Shown: positions 6,634 to 15,590 of the stretch, one piece after another
How positions within the stretch are numbered: the first letter of the stretch is position 1
Layout: each line of letters begins with the position of its first letter
Assembly (NCBI RefSeq): GCF_000478825.2
Contig: NZ_CP007542.1
Coordinates: forward strand, 1,302,001-1,366,000
Reading direction: 5' to 3'
DNA from: Synechocystis sp. PCC 6714
GTDB taxonomy: Bacteria > Cyanobacteriota > Cyanobacteriia > Cyanobacteriales > Microcystaceae
DNA: 64,000 nt
The notes under the pieces: generated by a model
The model's database searches: none
What the model was told of the DNA's origin: nothing
The model's input: the letters and a program-made list of their open reading frames with translations, nothing else
Position numbers and translations under genes: made by a program

Positions 6634-9252
6634 ATGCAACCTACAGACCCTAACAAATTTACGGAAAAAGCCTGGGAGGCGATCGCCAAAACACCGGAGA
6701 TAGCCAAGCAGTATCGGCAACAGCAAATTGAAACAGAACATTTACTCAAAGCTTTGTTGGAGCAGAATGGCCTGGCCAGTAGTATTTTCAATAAGGCGGG
6801 GGTGAGTGTGCCCCGGGTGCTCGACCAGGTGGATAATTTCATTGATCAACAGCCAAAATTAAGCAATCCCACCGAATCTATTTACCTAGGCCGTAGTCTC
6901 GATAAATTATTAGATAATGCCGAAAAAGCCCGCTCCAAGTATGGGGATGATTTCATTTCCATTGAACATTTAATGACCTCCTACAGCCAGGATGATCGTT
7001 TTGGCAAAAATTTATATCGGGACCTTGGCTTAAGCGATAGCAAACTAACAGATATTATTAAACAAATTAGGGGAACTCAAAAAGTGACTGATCAAAATCC
7101 AGAAGGTAAATACGAATCCCTCGAAAAATATGGACGAGACTTAACTGAATTGGCCCGGGAGGGTAAGCTAGATCCCGTCATTGGCCGGGACGAAGAAGTA
7201 CGCCGTACCATCCAGATCCTTTCCCGTCGGACTAAAAATAACCCTGTATTAATTGGGGAACCAGGGGTCGGTAAAACGGCGATCGCCGAAGGCTTGGCCC
7301 AAAGAATTATTAACCATGATGTACCGGAATCGTTGCGAGACCGGAAACTAATTTCCCTCGACATGGGAGCATTAATTGCCGGAGCCAAATACCGGGGAGA
7401 ATTTGAAGAAAGACTGAAAGCGGTACTTAAGGAAGTTACCGACAGCCAAGGGCAAATTATTCTCTTTATTGACGAAATTCATACCGTTGTCGGCGCTGGA
7501 GCAACCCAAGGGGCCATGGATGCGGGCAACTTATTAAAACCGATGTTGGCCAGGGGAGCTTTGCGTTGTATTGGGGCCACAACTTTGGATGAATATCGCA
7601 AATATATCGAAAAAGACGCAGCATTAGAAAGACGTTTCCAAGAAGTTTTAGTGGACGAACCCAATGTGTTGGATACCATTTCTATTCTGCGGGGATTAAA
7701 AGAACGTTATGAAGTACATCATGGGGTAAAAATTGCCGATAGCGCCCTCGTGGCGGCGGCCATGTTGTCCAATCGCTATATCAGTGACCGCTTTTTACCG
7801 GATAAGGCCATCGACCTAGTGGATGAAGCAGCGGCCAAACTAAAAATGGAAATTACCTCCAAACCGGAAGAATTAGATGAAGTAGACCGCAAAATTCTTC
7901 AACTAGAAATGGAGCGGTTATCTTTACAGCGGGAAAATGATCCTGCTTCCAAAGAGCGGCTAGAAAAATTGGAAAAAGAGTTGGCTGATTTTAAAGAAGA
8001 ACAGTCTAAACTTAATGGCCAATGGCAATCGGAAAAAACAGTTATTGATCAAATTCGTACTGTTAAGGAAACCATTGACCAAGTTAACTTAGAAATCCAG
8101 CAAGCCCAACGGGATTACGATTACAATAAAGCGGCGGAGTTACAGTATGGCAAGTTAACTGATTTACAACGGCAAGTGCAAGCCTTGGAAACCCAATTGG
8201 CAGAGCAACAAACCTCTGGAAAATCTCTGTTACGGGAAGAGGTTTTAGAGTCTGATATTGCTGAAATTATCTCGAAATGGACTGGTATTCCCATCAGTAA
8301 ATTGGTGGAATCGGAAAAGGAAAAACTACTTCATTTGGAAGATGAACTACACGGCCGAGTAATTGGCCAAGATGAAGCGGTAACTGCTGTCGCAGAAGCT
8401 ATTCAACGTTCCCGAGCTGGTCTTTCCGATCCCAATCGTCCTACGGCTAGCTTTATTTTCCTGGGCCCCACCGGGGTAGGGAAAACTGAGTTGGCTAAGG
8501 CTTTGGCGAAAAATTTATTCGATACCGAAGAAGCCCTGGTGCGAATCGATATGTCGGAATACATGGAAAAACACGCCGTTTCCCGTTTAATGGGGGCCCC
8601 TCCGGGTTATGTGGGCTATGAAGAAGGGGGACAATTGACGGAAGCTATTCGCCGCCGGCCCTACTCTGTCATTCTCTTTGATGAGATTGAAAAAGCCCAT
8701 GGGGATGTGTTTAATGTCATGCTACAAATTCTGGATGATGGTCGTTTAACCGATGCCCAGGGCCATGTGGTGGACTTCAAAAATACGATTATTATTATGA
8801 CCAGTAACCTGGGCTCCCAATATATTCTAGATGTGGCGGGTGATGATAGTCGCTATGAAGAAATGCGGAGCCGAGTTATGGATGTAATGCGGGAAAATTT
8901 CCGCCCAGAATTCCTTAATCGGGTGGATGAAACGATTATTTTCCATGGCTTACAACAATCCGAATTACGATCCATTGTTCAAATTCAAATTCAATCTTTG
9001 GCTTCCCGTTTAGAGGAACAAAAATTAACTTTGAAGTTGACGGATAAAGCCCTGGATTTCCTAGCCGCCGTGGGCTATGACCCCGTTTATGGAGCCCGAC
9101 CTTTAAAACGAGCAGTCCAAAAATATCTAGAAACGGCGATCGCCAAAGGTATTTTACGGGGGGACTATAAACCCGGCGAAACCATTGTGGTGGATGAAAC
9201 CGACGAACGACTGAATTTTCAAAGTTTAAAGGGGGATTTAGTCGCCGTTTAG
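6634..9252 (+). CDS. clpB: ClpB disaggregase
   Basis: ClpB is a cytosolic AAA+ chaperone that extracts polypeptides from aggregates with the DnaK system and is needed for heat tolerance. The 872-residue length is that of Synechocystis ClpB1. The N domain (about 1-145) is followed by AAA-1, with Walker A GEPGVGKT near residue 208 and the FIDEIH Walker B. The long coiled-coil M domain spans about 409-535. AAA-2 has GPTGVGKT near 611, the pore loop GYVGYEEGG and the Walker [11 protein letters not shown]. The M domain and lack of a ClpP-binding tripeptide separate it from ClpA/C. ATG 6634 gives the expected N-terminus [14 protein letters not shown]. The filamentous prophage ends just upstream, so its insertion lies near the clpB promoter and may affect its expression. 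Confidence 0.99.
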   Translation: MQPTDPNKFTEKAWEAIAKTPEIAKQYRQQQIETEHLLKALLEQNGLASSIFNKAGVSVPRVLDQVDNFIDQQPKLSNPTESIYLGRSLDKLLDNAEKARSKYGDDFISIEHLMTSYSQDDRFGKNLYRDLGLSDSKLTDIIKQIRGTQKVTDQNPEGKYESLEKYGRDLTELAREGKLDPVIGRDEEVRRTIQILSRRTKNNPVLIGEPGVGKTAIAEGLAQRIINHDVPESLRDRKLISLDMGALIAGAKYRGEFEERLKAVLKEVTDSQGQIILFIDEIHTVVGAGATQGAMDAGNLLKPMLARGALRCIGATTLDEYRKYIEKDAALERRFQEVLVDEPNVLDTISILRGLKERYEVHHGVKIADSALVAAAMLSNRYISDRFLPDKAIDLVDEAAAKLKMEITSKPEELDEVDRKILQLEMERLSLQRENDPASKERLEKLEKELADFKEEQSKLNGQWQSEKTVIDQIRTVKETIDQVNLEIQQAQRDYDYNKAAELQYGKLTDLQRQVQALETQLAEQQTSGKSLLREEVLESDIAEIISKWTGIPISKLVESEKEKLLHLEDELHGRVIGQDEAVTAVAEAIQRSRAGLSDPNRPTASFIFLGPTGVGKTELAKALAKNLFDTEEALVRIDMSEYMEKHAVSRLMGAPPGYVGYEEGGQLTEAIRRRPYSVILFDEIEKAHGDVFNVMLQILDDGRLTDAQGHVVDFKNTIIIMTSNLGSQYILDVAGDDSRYEEMRSRVMDVMRENFRPEFLNRVDETIIFHGLQQSELRSIVQIQIQSLASRLEEQKLTLKLTDKALDFLAAVGYDPVYGARPLKRAVQKYLETAIAKGILRGDYKPGETIVVDETDERLNFQSLKGDLVAV

Positions 9253-9272
9253 GGATTTCTGTTCCGTCAATT

Positions 9273-9297
9273 CGGGGAGATTGAAGCTAATCTCCCG
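9273..9297. terminator. Bidirectional terminator between clpB and the DUF4230 gene
   Basis: CGGGGAGATT (9273-9282) pairs with AATCTCCCG (9289-9297) with one bulged G. It lies between two convergent genes whose ends are only 34 bases apart and overlaps the end of the leftward one. It can serve both strands. Confidence 0.6.
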
Positions 9298-9976
9298 ACG
9301 CAAGACCACACGTGCTAGGAGTTGTGGTTCTAACTACCACTTGTTGGTGCCCCGTACTCCTCAACAAGCTGGTCACGGCTATTTCTGCCTGCTCGTTGGC
9401 TTGGTCCAGAATGCCTTGCTCACAGGCCGCTGCTGTGATTTTACTGAGGGTCTCTCGTTGGGCCAGGCTTTGTAACTCCGGTGCAGTGTCGGGTCCTAAA
9501 TTTAAAAATCCCCGGTCGTATTGGTAAATGCGAGAACGAGCTACGTCAACCTTCTGGTCTAAAATTTTGGGCGCAGGTAGGGTGACAATCAATTCTTCTC
9601 CCCTTCGCTCTATGTCCTGTTCATTTAACTGGGCCAGGTCAATGCCCGCTCGCACTTCTCCATAGCCAATATACAGTAAATTTGTCCGGCCTAGGGTGAG
9701 AGTACCCCATTGTCGTTCCTGGCTGGTGGGTACCACAGTCTCCATCGCAAAAACGGTGGTGGTTAGCTCGCTCACGGCTCGAATTTGTTGCACCACTAGG
9801 GTTGCAAGTTCCATATGGGCTTCACTGTTATTGATGCGGAACCAAGGGGCAATGGACTGTAATCCTTGGCTAATTCCCCCAATGGCGATCGCCATGGCGA
9901 ATAATAATCCTCCAGTGCCGAGCAATGGGGCTGACTTGAAAATTTTCTGGGGTAACTTTAGTGAAGAACGCACCAT
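9287..9976 (-). CDS. DUF4230 family membrane-anchored protein
   Basis: This protein of 229 residues is read from ATG 9976 (MVRSSLKLPQK). A frame open further upstream would add a stretch overlapping the mobile-element remnant, so I prefer the inner start. It has one N-terminal transmembrane helix (about residues 18-35) and a periplasmic domain. That domain has the DUF4230 pattern: a region starting VVQQIRAVSELTT, then a beta region with YIGYGEVRAGIDL and EELIVTLPAPKIL, and a C-terminal helical part with the ENAR-like QRETLSKITAAACEQG. DUF4230 proteins are of unknown function and common in cyanobacteria and Bacteroidetes. It is convergent with clpB. Confidence 0.8.
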   Translation of the reverse strand: MVRSSLKLPQKIFKSAPLLGTGGLLFAMAIAIGGISQGLQSIAPWFRINNSEAHMELATLVVQQIRAVSELTTTVFAMETVVPTSQERQWGTLTLGRTNLLYIGYGEVRAGIDLAQLNEQDIERRGEELIVTLPAPKILDQKVDVARSRIYQYDRGFLNLGPDTAPELQSLAQRETLSKITAAACEQGILDQANEQAEIAVTSLLRSTGHQQVVVRTTTPSTCGLASGD

Positions 9977-10080
9977 GACTGAAAACCTAAAAATTTCGAC
10001 GGGGGCATCGGTAGCTATGTCATATATTAAGTAAAGGAACTTTTGTTCCGATTTACCCATTTAATGGTCAAAAAGATTGG

Positions 10081-10170
10081 ATGGGTCTGGACAAATCTCC
10101 CACCAGAATTGGGCCCAGGGGTTTAGGAACGGCGATCGAATCTCATTACCGGGATGGCAGAGAAGACTAA
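10081..10170 (+). pseudogene. Remnant of the last gene of a sibling element
   Basis: This 90-base fragment reads MGLDKSPTRIGP then RGLGTAIESHYRDGRED and a stop. The last 17 codons match exactly the end of the holin-like gene at 30637-30831, and the DNA 3' of both continues into similar spaced repeats and then the att repeat. It therefore represents the right end of a related element left outside the present left att site. Whether the fragment is translated is unknown; it has an ATG at 10081 but no clear ribosome-binding site. Confidence 0.75.
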
Positions 10171-10172
10171 AT

Positions 10173-10200
10173 TTAGGGCAATTTTAGGGCAGTTTAGGGC
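10173..10200. repeat. Arm-type site array of the sibling-element remnant
   Basis: TTAGGGCA occurs at 10173-10180 and 10184-10191, with TTAGGGC at 10194-10200, at 10-11 bp intervals. The array occupies the same place relative to att as the TTATGCAA array at the right end of the intact element (30833-30868), but with a different base sequence. It is probably the integrase arm-binding region of the lost sibling. Confidence 0.55.
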
Positions 10201-10240
10201 TTAGGTCAGTTTCGAAAAATTCCACTGCTAGCGCCCAGAA

Positions 10241-10315
10241 GCCGAAACCCATGCTGTATATGGTGTTTTGATATGCCAGGAGGCGGACTTGAACCGCCGA
10301 CACGAGGATTTTCAG
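10241..10315. repeat. Left att copy (attL), 3' half of tRNA-Phe
   Basis: This is identical over 75 bp to 30901-30975. It covers the tRNA-Phe sequence from the anticodon loop to the 3' end and 33 bases beyond. Identity stops abruptly on both sides. Confidence 0.95.
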
Positions 10316-10386
10316 AACTCGTACAAGAATTATATCAAACTTTATTCATTAAGGCTTTCAGCGTTTTTAGGCTGAAGGCTTTTTGC

Positions 10387-10407
10387 TTTTATGCAAATTT
10401 TATGCAA
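10387..10407. repeat. Integrase arm-type sites inside the left end
   Basis: TTTTATGCAA occurs at 10387-10396 and 10398-10407, 11 bp apart, about 70 bp inside the left att. The same TTATGCAA word recurs four times (last two copies imperfect) next to the right att. Symmetric arrays of this kind are typical arm-binding sites of tyrosine integrases. Confidence 0.6.
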
Positions 10408-10452
10408 GTTTTTAGAGTGAGCAGAAACATTGACAATGGAGTATTTGGGGCT

Positions 10453-11568
10453 ATGCCAAGGCAAATTAATCCACGGGATAACAATGGAGGAATTTTGCTC
10501 CGGTGGTCGTTTAAGGGAAAAAGTTATAGTTTGACCCCGGTACCTGGGGGGCGGTTTGATAGTGCAATCGACATTAAGCGGGCCCAGTCCGTAGCTAATC
10601 TGATCAGTGCTGATATTGCCATGGGCCAATTTGACCAAACCTTGGCCAAGTATGGGGGCAGTCTCCACAAAACCCAGTTGGCGATCGACGATGCCCAGGA
10701 AAGATTAAAGCAATTACGCCAGCAACGCTCCGAAGCAGATTTGCGGGAATTGTGGGAAAAATACAAGGCTTTTAAGGCTCCCCAGTTGGCCCCCACTACT
10801 CTCAAGATTGATTACGGGCGACGGATGAATTTTTTAGGGAAGCTGGAAGATTCCAGGTTGTCCCAAGCCATAACCATTCGGGATTGGATTGTGGCCAACA
10901 CCACCACGGAACAGGCCAAGAAAATTCTGCAAAATCTAAATGCCTGTTGTGAGTGGGCGGTGAAGTCGGAGCTAATCGAACTTAATCCGTTTGTGGGCAT
11001 GGCGGGGCAGATTCACGTTAAGCACGATGAGGAGGACATTAACCCATTCAATCCGCTGGAAAAGGAGGCAATCATTCAGGGGTTTTATTCCAGCCCCCAC
11101 TATGGGCATTACGGGCGGTTGGTGGACTTCCTGTTTGCCACTGGTTGCCGTCCGTCTGAGGCTATTCCGTTGGAGTGGGGAGACTTGCGGGGAAATAAAT
11201 TAACTTTTCAGCGGACGTACAGCGATGGGGTGCTTTCCCCCCGGCTCAAGACCCAAAAAAAACGGACGATCATCCTTAATGAAAGGGCGATCGCCGCTGT
11301 GAGTTTCGACTCAGATCACTATATTTTTCCTTCACCAGAGGGGAAGCTTATAGATTGGCATAATTTTGCCAATCGTGCCTGGCCCAATGTTCTTGGACTG
11401 TTCCCAGAGATTGAATACCGCAACCCCAAGCAAACCCGCCACACTTTCATCACTGAACGGATTTTGGCGGGGGATTCCCCGGCGGATGTGAGCCGTTATG
11501 TGGGCAATTCACCGGGGACAATCTACAAAAATTACCTGGGGGCTAGTCGGAGCTATTCACCGGACTGA
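10453..11568 (+). CDS. Tyrosine-type site-specific integrase
   Basis: This 371-residue recombinase is read from ATG 10453 (MPRQINPRDNNGG); the upstream in-frame codons come from the tRNA and att sequence. An arm-binding/core-binding N-terminal part (to about 185) precedes the catalytic domain: arginine in ATGCRPSEAI, lysine in LKTQKKRT, the box-II arginine and histidine in KQTRHTF, and the tyrosine in IYKNYLG. The usual histidine before the box-II arginine is lysine (PKQTRH), and GH is GN (VGNSP), deviations also seen in other active phage integrases. It should integrate the element at tRNA-Phe. Its last codons, NYLGASRSYSP, are repeated twice or more downstream, each time with an in-frame stop. 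Confidence 0.93.
   Translation: MPRQINPRDNNGGILLRWSFKGKSYSLTPVPGGRFDSAIDIKRAQSVANLISADIAMGQFDQTLAKYGGSLHKTQLAIDDAQERLKQLRQQRSEADLRELWEKYKAFKAPQLAPTTLKIDYGRRMNFLGKLEDSRLSQAITIRDWIVANTTTEQAKKILQNLNACCEWAVKSELIELNPFVGMAGQIHVKHDEEDINPFNPLEKEAIIQGFYSSPHYGHYGRLVDFLFATGCRPSEAIPLEWGDLRGNKLTFQRTYSDGVLSPRLKTQKKRTIILNERAIAAVSFDSDHYIFPSPEGKLIDWHNFANRAWPNVLGLFPEIEYRNPKQTRHTFITERILAGDSPADVSRYVGNSPGTIYKNYLGASRSYSPD
11530..11563. repeat. Integrase 3'-end repeat, copy 1 (authentic end)
   Basis: These 34 bases encode NYLGASRSYSP, including the presumed catalytic tyrosine. The same sequence recurs at 11820-11853 with one mismatch and, shortened, at 12105-12129. Confidence 0.9.
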
Positions 11569-11819
11569 TCAAGAAAATACTCATTTCGCCAATTTGTTAA
11601 GACAGATATTGCTGATTTGTAGTCTTCTTCACTGTAGCCTTGCGACCGAGCTTCATCTGACAAATACTTTTCTTGTGCAAACTCTATGATTTCTTGATCT
11701 GAAACACTGCCTGCCATTTCAGCAAAAGCTTCAAGTAAGACAGGATTTGCAAACCCATAAACTTTTGCACAATGAATCAATTCGAGGATGTCGGATAAAT
11801 CAACGTTAATTGTTTTCAT
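11553..11819 (-). CDS. Small acidic protein, unknown (cassette gene 1)
   Basis: This 88-residue, mostly helical, acidic protein starts MKTINVDLSDILELIH and ends FLDQSGE. It converges on the integrase gene and overlaps its last 16 bases. Its start codon abuts the second integrase-end repeat, so its ribosome-binding site lies in that repeat. I recognise no family. It occupies one of several small-gene slots beside duplicated gene ends, so it is likely an accessory gene. Confidence 0.6.
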   Translation of the reverse strand: MKTINVDLSDILELIHCAKVYGFANPVLLEAFAEMAGSVSDQEIIEFAQEKYLSDEARSQGYSEEDYKSAISVLTNWRNEYFLDQSGE

Positions 11820-11853
11820 AATTACCTGGGGGCTAGTCGGAGTTATTCACCGG
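11820..11853. repeat. Integrase 3'-end repeat, copy 2
   Basis: This matches 33 of 34 bases of 11530-11563. Read on the plus strand in the integrase frame it gives NYLGASRSYSPG and a stop codon TAG, so it is a complete alternative C-terminus. On the minus strand it carries the stop of the next small gene. Confidence 0.9.
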
Positions 11854-12081
11854 GTTAGAGATTTCTCCATATTTTTTCCCGCAAAACGGACAGTAGGTAA
11901 AGCCAACGCTTTTTGGTTGGGCTAATTTAGGTTTTCGCCCATTTTCTAGTTGAACTAGGGGGATTGTTTGAATGAAATAGCACGGCCCTTTTTTCGGCAA
12001 AACAAGGGTTAAATTTTTGTCGCAAAGTTTTAACCCTTGGGGGGCTAGACGTTCATCAAGATTTTTTAGGCAATCACACAT
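11833..12081 (-). CDS. Small zinc-ribbon-like protein (cassette gene 2)
   Basis: This 82-residue protein has CDCLKN at residues 2-4 and a C-terminal TYCPFCGKKYG, a CxxC zinc-ribbon half, giving two cysteine pairs. The middle part (LAPQGLKLCDKNLTLVLPKK) is mixed beta. Such proteins are common small phage genes of unknown role. GAGGAT upstream of ATG 12081 serves as ribosome-binding site. Its stop lies in the integrase-end repeat copy 2. Confidence 0.65.
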   Translation of the reverse strand: MCDCLKNLDERLAPQGLKLCDKNLTLVLPKKGPCYFIQTIPLVQLENGRKPKLAQPKSVGFTYCPFCGKKYGEISNPVNNSD

Positions 12082-12104
12082 AATCTAATCCTCTTTTTTC
12101 GGGG

Positions 12105-12129
12105 TGGGGGCTAGTCGGAGCGATTCACC
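12105..12129. repeat. Integrase 3'-end repeat, copy 3 (shortened)
   Basis: These 25 bases match the 3' part of the integrase-end repeat with two mismatches. In the integrase frame they read GASRSDSP, then D and a TAA stop. The N-terminal tyrosine codon is lost. Confidence 0.75.
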
Positions 12130-12317
12130 TGATTAATCCCATGGTTAACGGAGGCGATACGTTTTTCGATTTTTTCGAGAGACGCATCAACTTTTATCTC
12201 TTGATGGACTAATTCGGGGGAACGATGCACAAATTCATACTCGGTTTTTTGCAAGCGACGCATACAGCGGAGATGCATGATCAGTTCAAATAATTCAAAT
12301 TGTTCATTATTTTCCAT
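12111..12317 (-). CDS. Small helical protein, unknown (cassette gene 3)
   Basis: This 68-residue protein is almost entirely charged helix (FELFELIMHLRCMRRLQ, then KVDASLEKIEKRIASV), suggesting a short coiled coil. The stop lies in repeat copy 3. It belongs to the leftward set of small genes between integrase and primase. Function is unknown. Confidence 0.55.
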   Translation of the reverse strand: MENNEQFELFELIMHLRCMRRLQKTEYEFVHRSPELVHQEIKVDASLEKIEKRIASVNHGINQVNRSD

Positions 12318-12321
12318 AGCC

Positions 12322-12420
12322 TTAATTCCAAGATTCCATGTAATTAACTAAATCGAGCATTTCTGCTTCTGTCAGTTCTACAAAGGTGGATTTTCCATAT
12401 TTATCGAGGCAATTCACCGG
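12322..12420 (-). pseudogene. Duplicated, diverged 3' end of the primase gene
   Basis: Read on the minus strand this gives CLDKYGKSTFVELTEAEMLD followed by LVNYMESWN and a stop. The authentic primase end reads CKERYEKSTFLEINESEQLD followed by LILYLKSKEA and a stop. The two align without gaps except for one extra residue at the authentic terminus, while the DNA has clearly diverged, so the duplication is old. The 67-residue gene at 12422-12625 lies exactly between this copy and the real primase end. Confidence 0.8.
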
Positions 12421-12421
12421 G

Positions 12422-12625
12422 CTAAAAGGGGATTTCTTTGCCCCACTCATCAACAATCCAGTTTCCCTCAGAAAAAATATAGGAGTTAACCCAAGGGCCT
12501 TCGCAGTAACATTGCCCTGGGCATAGAGACTCCCAGAAAAAATATTCCGGCCAGACTGGAAAGCGAAACTCCAAGTCGAACATTAAAATTGCCCATGTAC
12601 AGAAAGCTGTTAAGAAGTTTTTCAT
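12422..12625 (-). CDS. Small aromatic protein with hydrophobic start (cassette gene 4)
   Basis: This 67-residue product starts MKNFLTAFCTWAILMFDLEF, a possible weak signal or membrane segment. It continues with an aromatic, cysteine-containing part (SLCPGQCYCEGPW). It begins four bases after the primase stop on the same strand, so it could be translated from the primase mRNA. It is flanked by the true and the duplicated primase 3' ends. No family is recognised. Confidence 0.5.
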   Translation of the reverse strand: MKNFLTAFCTWAILMFDLEFRFPVWPEYFFWESLCPGQCYCEGPWVNSYIFSEGNWIVDEWGKEIPF

Positions 12626-12629
12626 CGGT

Positions 12630-15590
12630 CTAAGCCTCCTTAGATTTTAGATAAAGAATTAAATCAAGCTGTTCTGACTCATTAATTTCCAAAAAAGTCG
12701 ATTTTTCATATCTTTCCTTGCAAATCCGCTGTAATTGCCAGGGATTCAATTGCAGGCGATCCATTTCGGCTTTTATCTCAGATGCCGTGAGCTTCTGATC
12801 CTCGGTTAATTCCACTTTTTTACCGTTGGAAATTTCTGGTGAGGTATAAACCCCCTCAAATTGCTTCACCTGCTTCACCAGCCTATCTGGCAAGGGTTTC
12901 AGACCGTCAACTGCTTCACTAATTGCTTCACCAACTGCTTCACCAACTTTTTGACCTCCCCTTTTTTCTTCTTCTTCTTTTTTTTCTGGTGAAGAGGAAG
13001 TGAAGGAAAGTGAAGACATTGGTGAAGCTGTAACCCCTATGGAATAAGGCAGTGAAGCTGGTGAAGCAGTTTTATTTAGTTTGAGTCCAGCAAGATAAAA
13101 GCTACCTTTTTTATCTTTGTCGATCGTCTCCCGTTGCTTGGTAATTTTTGGGAATAATTGGCTGAAAGCATCGAAAATTTGGTTGGCTCCCTTGATAGGA
13201 CGGTCAAAACGCTTTAATTGCTCATGCCAGATTAATTTAGGTCGTCCTTTGTCCGTCTCAGGCTGAATTACTTCTAAAGTTCCGTTAGCTTCATACCATT
13301 CCCGCAGGATTAACCACAAATCAGAGATGTAAATTTTCTCGCCCTGGGCTTCAACGATGCCCATTTCCTCCACAAATTCCCAAAGGTGGTTAGATTTTTT
13401 GCGGATCTCTTGGAAGTAATGGTCAAGCCCTTCGTAGGGAATGCCATCTTGGGCGATCGCCGGAATCTCGGCAAGGACACGATTGAGGAAAGCCGGGGAA
13501 ACATTTTCCACCACCCATTGGGGGTCGTATTTAAAGCGGGGGTCAGCCTGCATTTCCCGTGAATCTGCGGGGTTTGGGTTGCGCTTGAAGGATTTCTGGA
13601 AGCGAATCACACAAAACCGTGAGGTCATGGCATTGAGGGAACCATCCATCCTGGGGGCTTCGTTGACGTTGAAGAAAAAGACGGCGTTGGGCTTGATCGT
13701 CCTTTCGTCCCGGCCTTTGGGGTTAATTTTGACTTGCTCCCCAGAAATCAGACGGAATAGGGATTTCAGCTTTTCTACTTTGTATTGGTCGCTGTTTTCC
13801 GATGCCCAGCTCACTAATGCCCCATCTAAGTCCGCCAGGCCACCGATTTGGCCTTGCTCAAATTGGTAAAAGTTATTCAGGGCGGTATCGACCATGAACT
13901 GTCCAAAAATCTGTTCCACCACCAACCGCAGAGAATCCTTCCCGTTTTCCCCTACCCCTTCCAAAAACAGAGCACGGGGGCGGCCGGTGAAGCGGCGGAA
14001 ATTTTCTAGATCAAACGCCAGGGCAACAGAACGCAGGAAAATGGTCTGCTCTTCTGGGGAAATGCAACTTAAAAGGCGATCGCAGTTTTCGGGGTTGGCG
14101 TTGGGGTCATATTTGACGGGGGAGCAATAGGTATAAAAAACTTTGGAGGTGTGTGGTTCGATTACCGCCTTGGGGACTGATTTTTCCCATTGGATAATCA
14201 GCCGACCATTGGCCAAATTTATCCCTGGTGGATTGATTAGCTCCTCCTTAACCCGTTTGCGCTTCAGTGTCCACTCATAGGCACCGTTGATCGATTGTGG
14301 AGATAGATGGGCGGCAACCCATTTTCCATACTTCCCCTTGACAGGGTTTTGATAGGCCCATTCGATTAAAAGGGCTTCGGCTTCGGCACGGCTAAATTTT
14401 TCGTAGTATTGTCCGTTGTAGCGGTATAGGGAAAGCTTAGTGTCATCCCCAAAGCTGATATATTCCGCATCGAAAAAGCAGTCTAGGTAAGCTTTTTCCT
14501 TCCAAGAAACAGCCGGATCTCTGTAGGATTCCCCTTTGCCTTCCTGGCCCGGTATGCCCTCATCGTCATCGTAGTATTCACTGGGTTCCTGCAATGGGAT
14601 GGTGGTGGTTACTTCAACTTTTTTGGCCCCTGGTTTGGCCTCCGATTTCATTGAATCTTTCCACCACTGGGGATAATCCCAGCCGAGCATTGTTCTGGCA
14701 TGGTGAACCAGAGTGCCAATGCCAAAGTCCCCGGTACTGCTGGGAATAATTTGTTGCCAGTTCCGTTCCGGGGAATGGCCCGTCATGAGCATGATCGCTT
14801 CTGGTTCAGAAAATATATTTTTCAGGGCCACGGCAATTTCCCTGTATTCCGCATAGGTTCCACTATCCGGCACCGTTGGCGGTAAAAATTCCAAAATTTC
14901 CAGGGCTAGTTGTTTGTCCCTTTCCAAATCATCTAAGGGGCTACTGACGGAATGTTTAATTTTTGGCGATCGCCTCGCTGGCTTTTGTATGGGGGGGACT
15001 AAGGGAATTTGTAGAGTCCAATCCTTTGCCGCCAAAGCTTGCTCAATTTCGGCTTTGCTATAGCGGCGATCGGTGGGATTGATCAGCTCACACTTGACCG
15101 GCTCTTCCCCTGGCTTGATATGCCAACCCCCAGCAACCCTCAAAACACGGCTGGGATTTTTCAGAGTGCGATCGCCATCCAAGAAATTTAGTAAGTTAGC
15201 CTGAAGAATTTTCCAGTCTTCAACGGGGATAGGCTCTTTTAAAACCCAATAAGAATGGATGGATTTGCGTGTTTTAACTTGAAAGGTAGGCTCTAGGAAA
15301 TTAATCTTTTCCCAAAAGTCTTCTTGCTCCTCCATGGGGCGATCATCCCACTCAGCAAAAAAGGCTCGACAGGTTTTAATATCCTTGTCAGATTGACCCT
15401 GACCATTTACTACAAAATACAGTCCCTTTTCTGGATTTTGCTCTTGAATAATACAGGGCAAAATTTGCTTAGTTTTGGAGGCGTAACCCTTGCTACCCTT
15501 GGGCGGAAACTGTCTATAAAAAATAGTGTCCCCGTCTTTATAGCCCAAAGCTTTTAGCTGTAAGTAATGTTGCGTAGTATCAATTTGCAT
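12630..15590 (-). CDS. PrimPol-helicase fusion (P4/D5-type replication protein)
   Basis: This 986-residue replication protein starts at ATG 15590 (MQIDTTQHYLQL). The N-terminal archaeo-eukaryotic-type primase shows the metal motif FFAEWDD (about residues 83-89) and the S-x-H motif SIHSYW. A linker domain is followed by a superfamily 3 helicase with Walker A-like EGVGENGKDS near residue 545, an acidic LADLDGALVSW and the asparagine motif FFFNVNEAP. The Walker A serine/threonine is replaced by aspartate (GKD), which is unusual. A variable low-complexity region (EEKKEEEEKRGG) and a small helical end follow. Such fusions initiate replication of P4-like satellites, phages and plasmids. It is the only replication gene of the element. 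Confidence 0.85.
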   Translation of the reverse strand: MQIDTTQHYLQLKALGYKDGDTIFYRQFPPKGSKGYASKTKQILPCIIQEQNPEKGLYFVVNGQGQSDKDIKTCRAFFAEWDDRPMEEQEDFWEKINFLEPTFQVKTRKSIHSYWVLKEPIPVEDWKILQANLLNFLDGDRTLKNPSRVLRVAGGWHIKPGEEPVKCELINPTDRRYSKAEIEQALAAKDWTLQIPLVPPIQKPARRSPKIKHSVSSPLDDLERDKQLALEILEFLPPTVPDSGTYAEYREIAVALKNIFSEPEAIMLMTGHSPERNWQQIIPSSTGDFGIGTLVHHARTMLGWDYPQWWKDSMKSEAKPGAKKVEVTTTIPLQEPSEYYDDDEGIPGQEGKGESYRDPAVSWKEKAYLDCFFDAEYISFGDDTKLSLYRYNGQYYEKFSRAEAEALLIEWAYQNPVKGKYGKWVAAHLSPQSINGAYEWTLKRKRVKEELINPPGINLANGRLIIQWEKSVPKAVIEPHTSKVFYTYCSPVKYDPNANPENCDRLLSCISPEEQTIFLRSVALAFDLENFRRFTGRPRALFLEGVGENGKDSLRLVVEQIFGQFMVDTALNNFYQFEQGQIGGLADLDGALVSWASENSDQYKVEKLKSLFRLISGEQVKINPKGRDERTIKPNAVFFFNVNEAPRMDGSLNAMTSRFCVIRFQKSFKRNPNPADSREMQADPRFKYDPQWVVENVSPAFLNRVLAEIPAIAQDGIPYEGLDHYFQEIRKKSNHLWEFVEEMGIVEAQGEKIYISDLWLILREWYEANGTLEVIQPETDKGRPKLIWHEQLKRFDRPIKGANQIFDAFSQLFPKITKQRETIDKDKKGSFYLAGLKLNKTASPASLPYSIGVTASPMSSLSFTSSSPEKKEEEEKRGGQKVGEAVGEAISEAVDGLKPLPDRLVKQVKQFEGVYTSPEISNGKKVELTEDQKLTASEIKAEMDRLQLNPWQLQRICKERYEKSTFLEINESEQLDLILYLKSKEA

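Noticed and set aside
9977-10060. N-terminal extension of the DUF4230 protein
   Set aside because: It would place 28 extra polar residues before the membrane helix and reaches towards mobile-element DNA; ATG 9976 is more plausible.
10273-10452. Longer integrase reading frame starting in the tRNA
   Set aside because: These codons come from the att/tRNA sequence and a poly-T region with the arm sites; ATG 10453 gives a normal integrase N-terminus.
12406-12421. Fourth copy of the integrase-end repeat (AATTCACCGGG)
   Set aside because: Only about ten bases match and they lie inside the duplicated primase end, where they are explained by coding sequence; likely chance.
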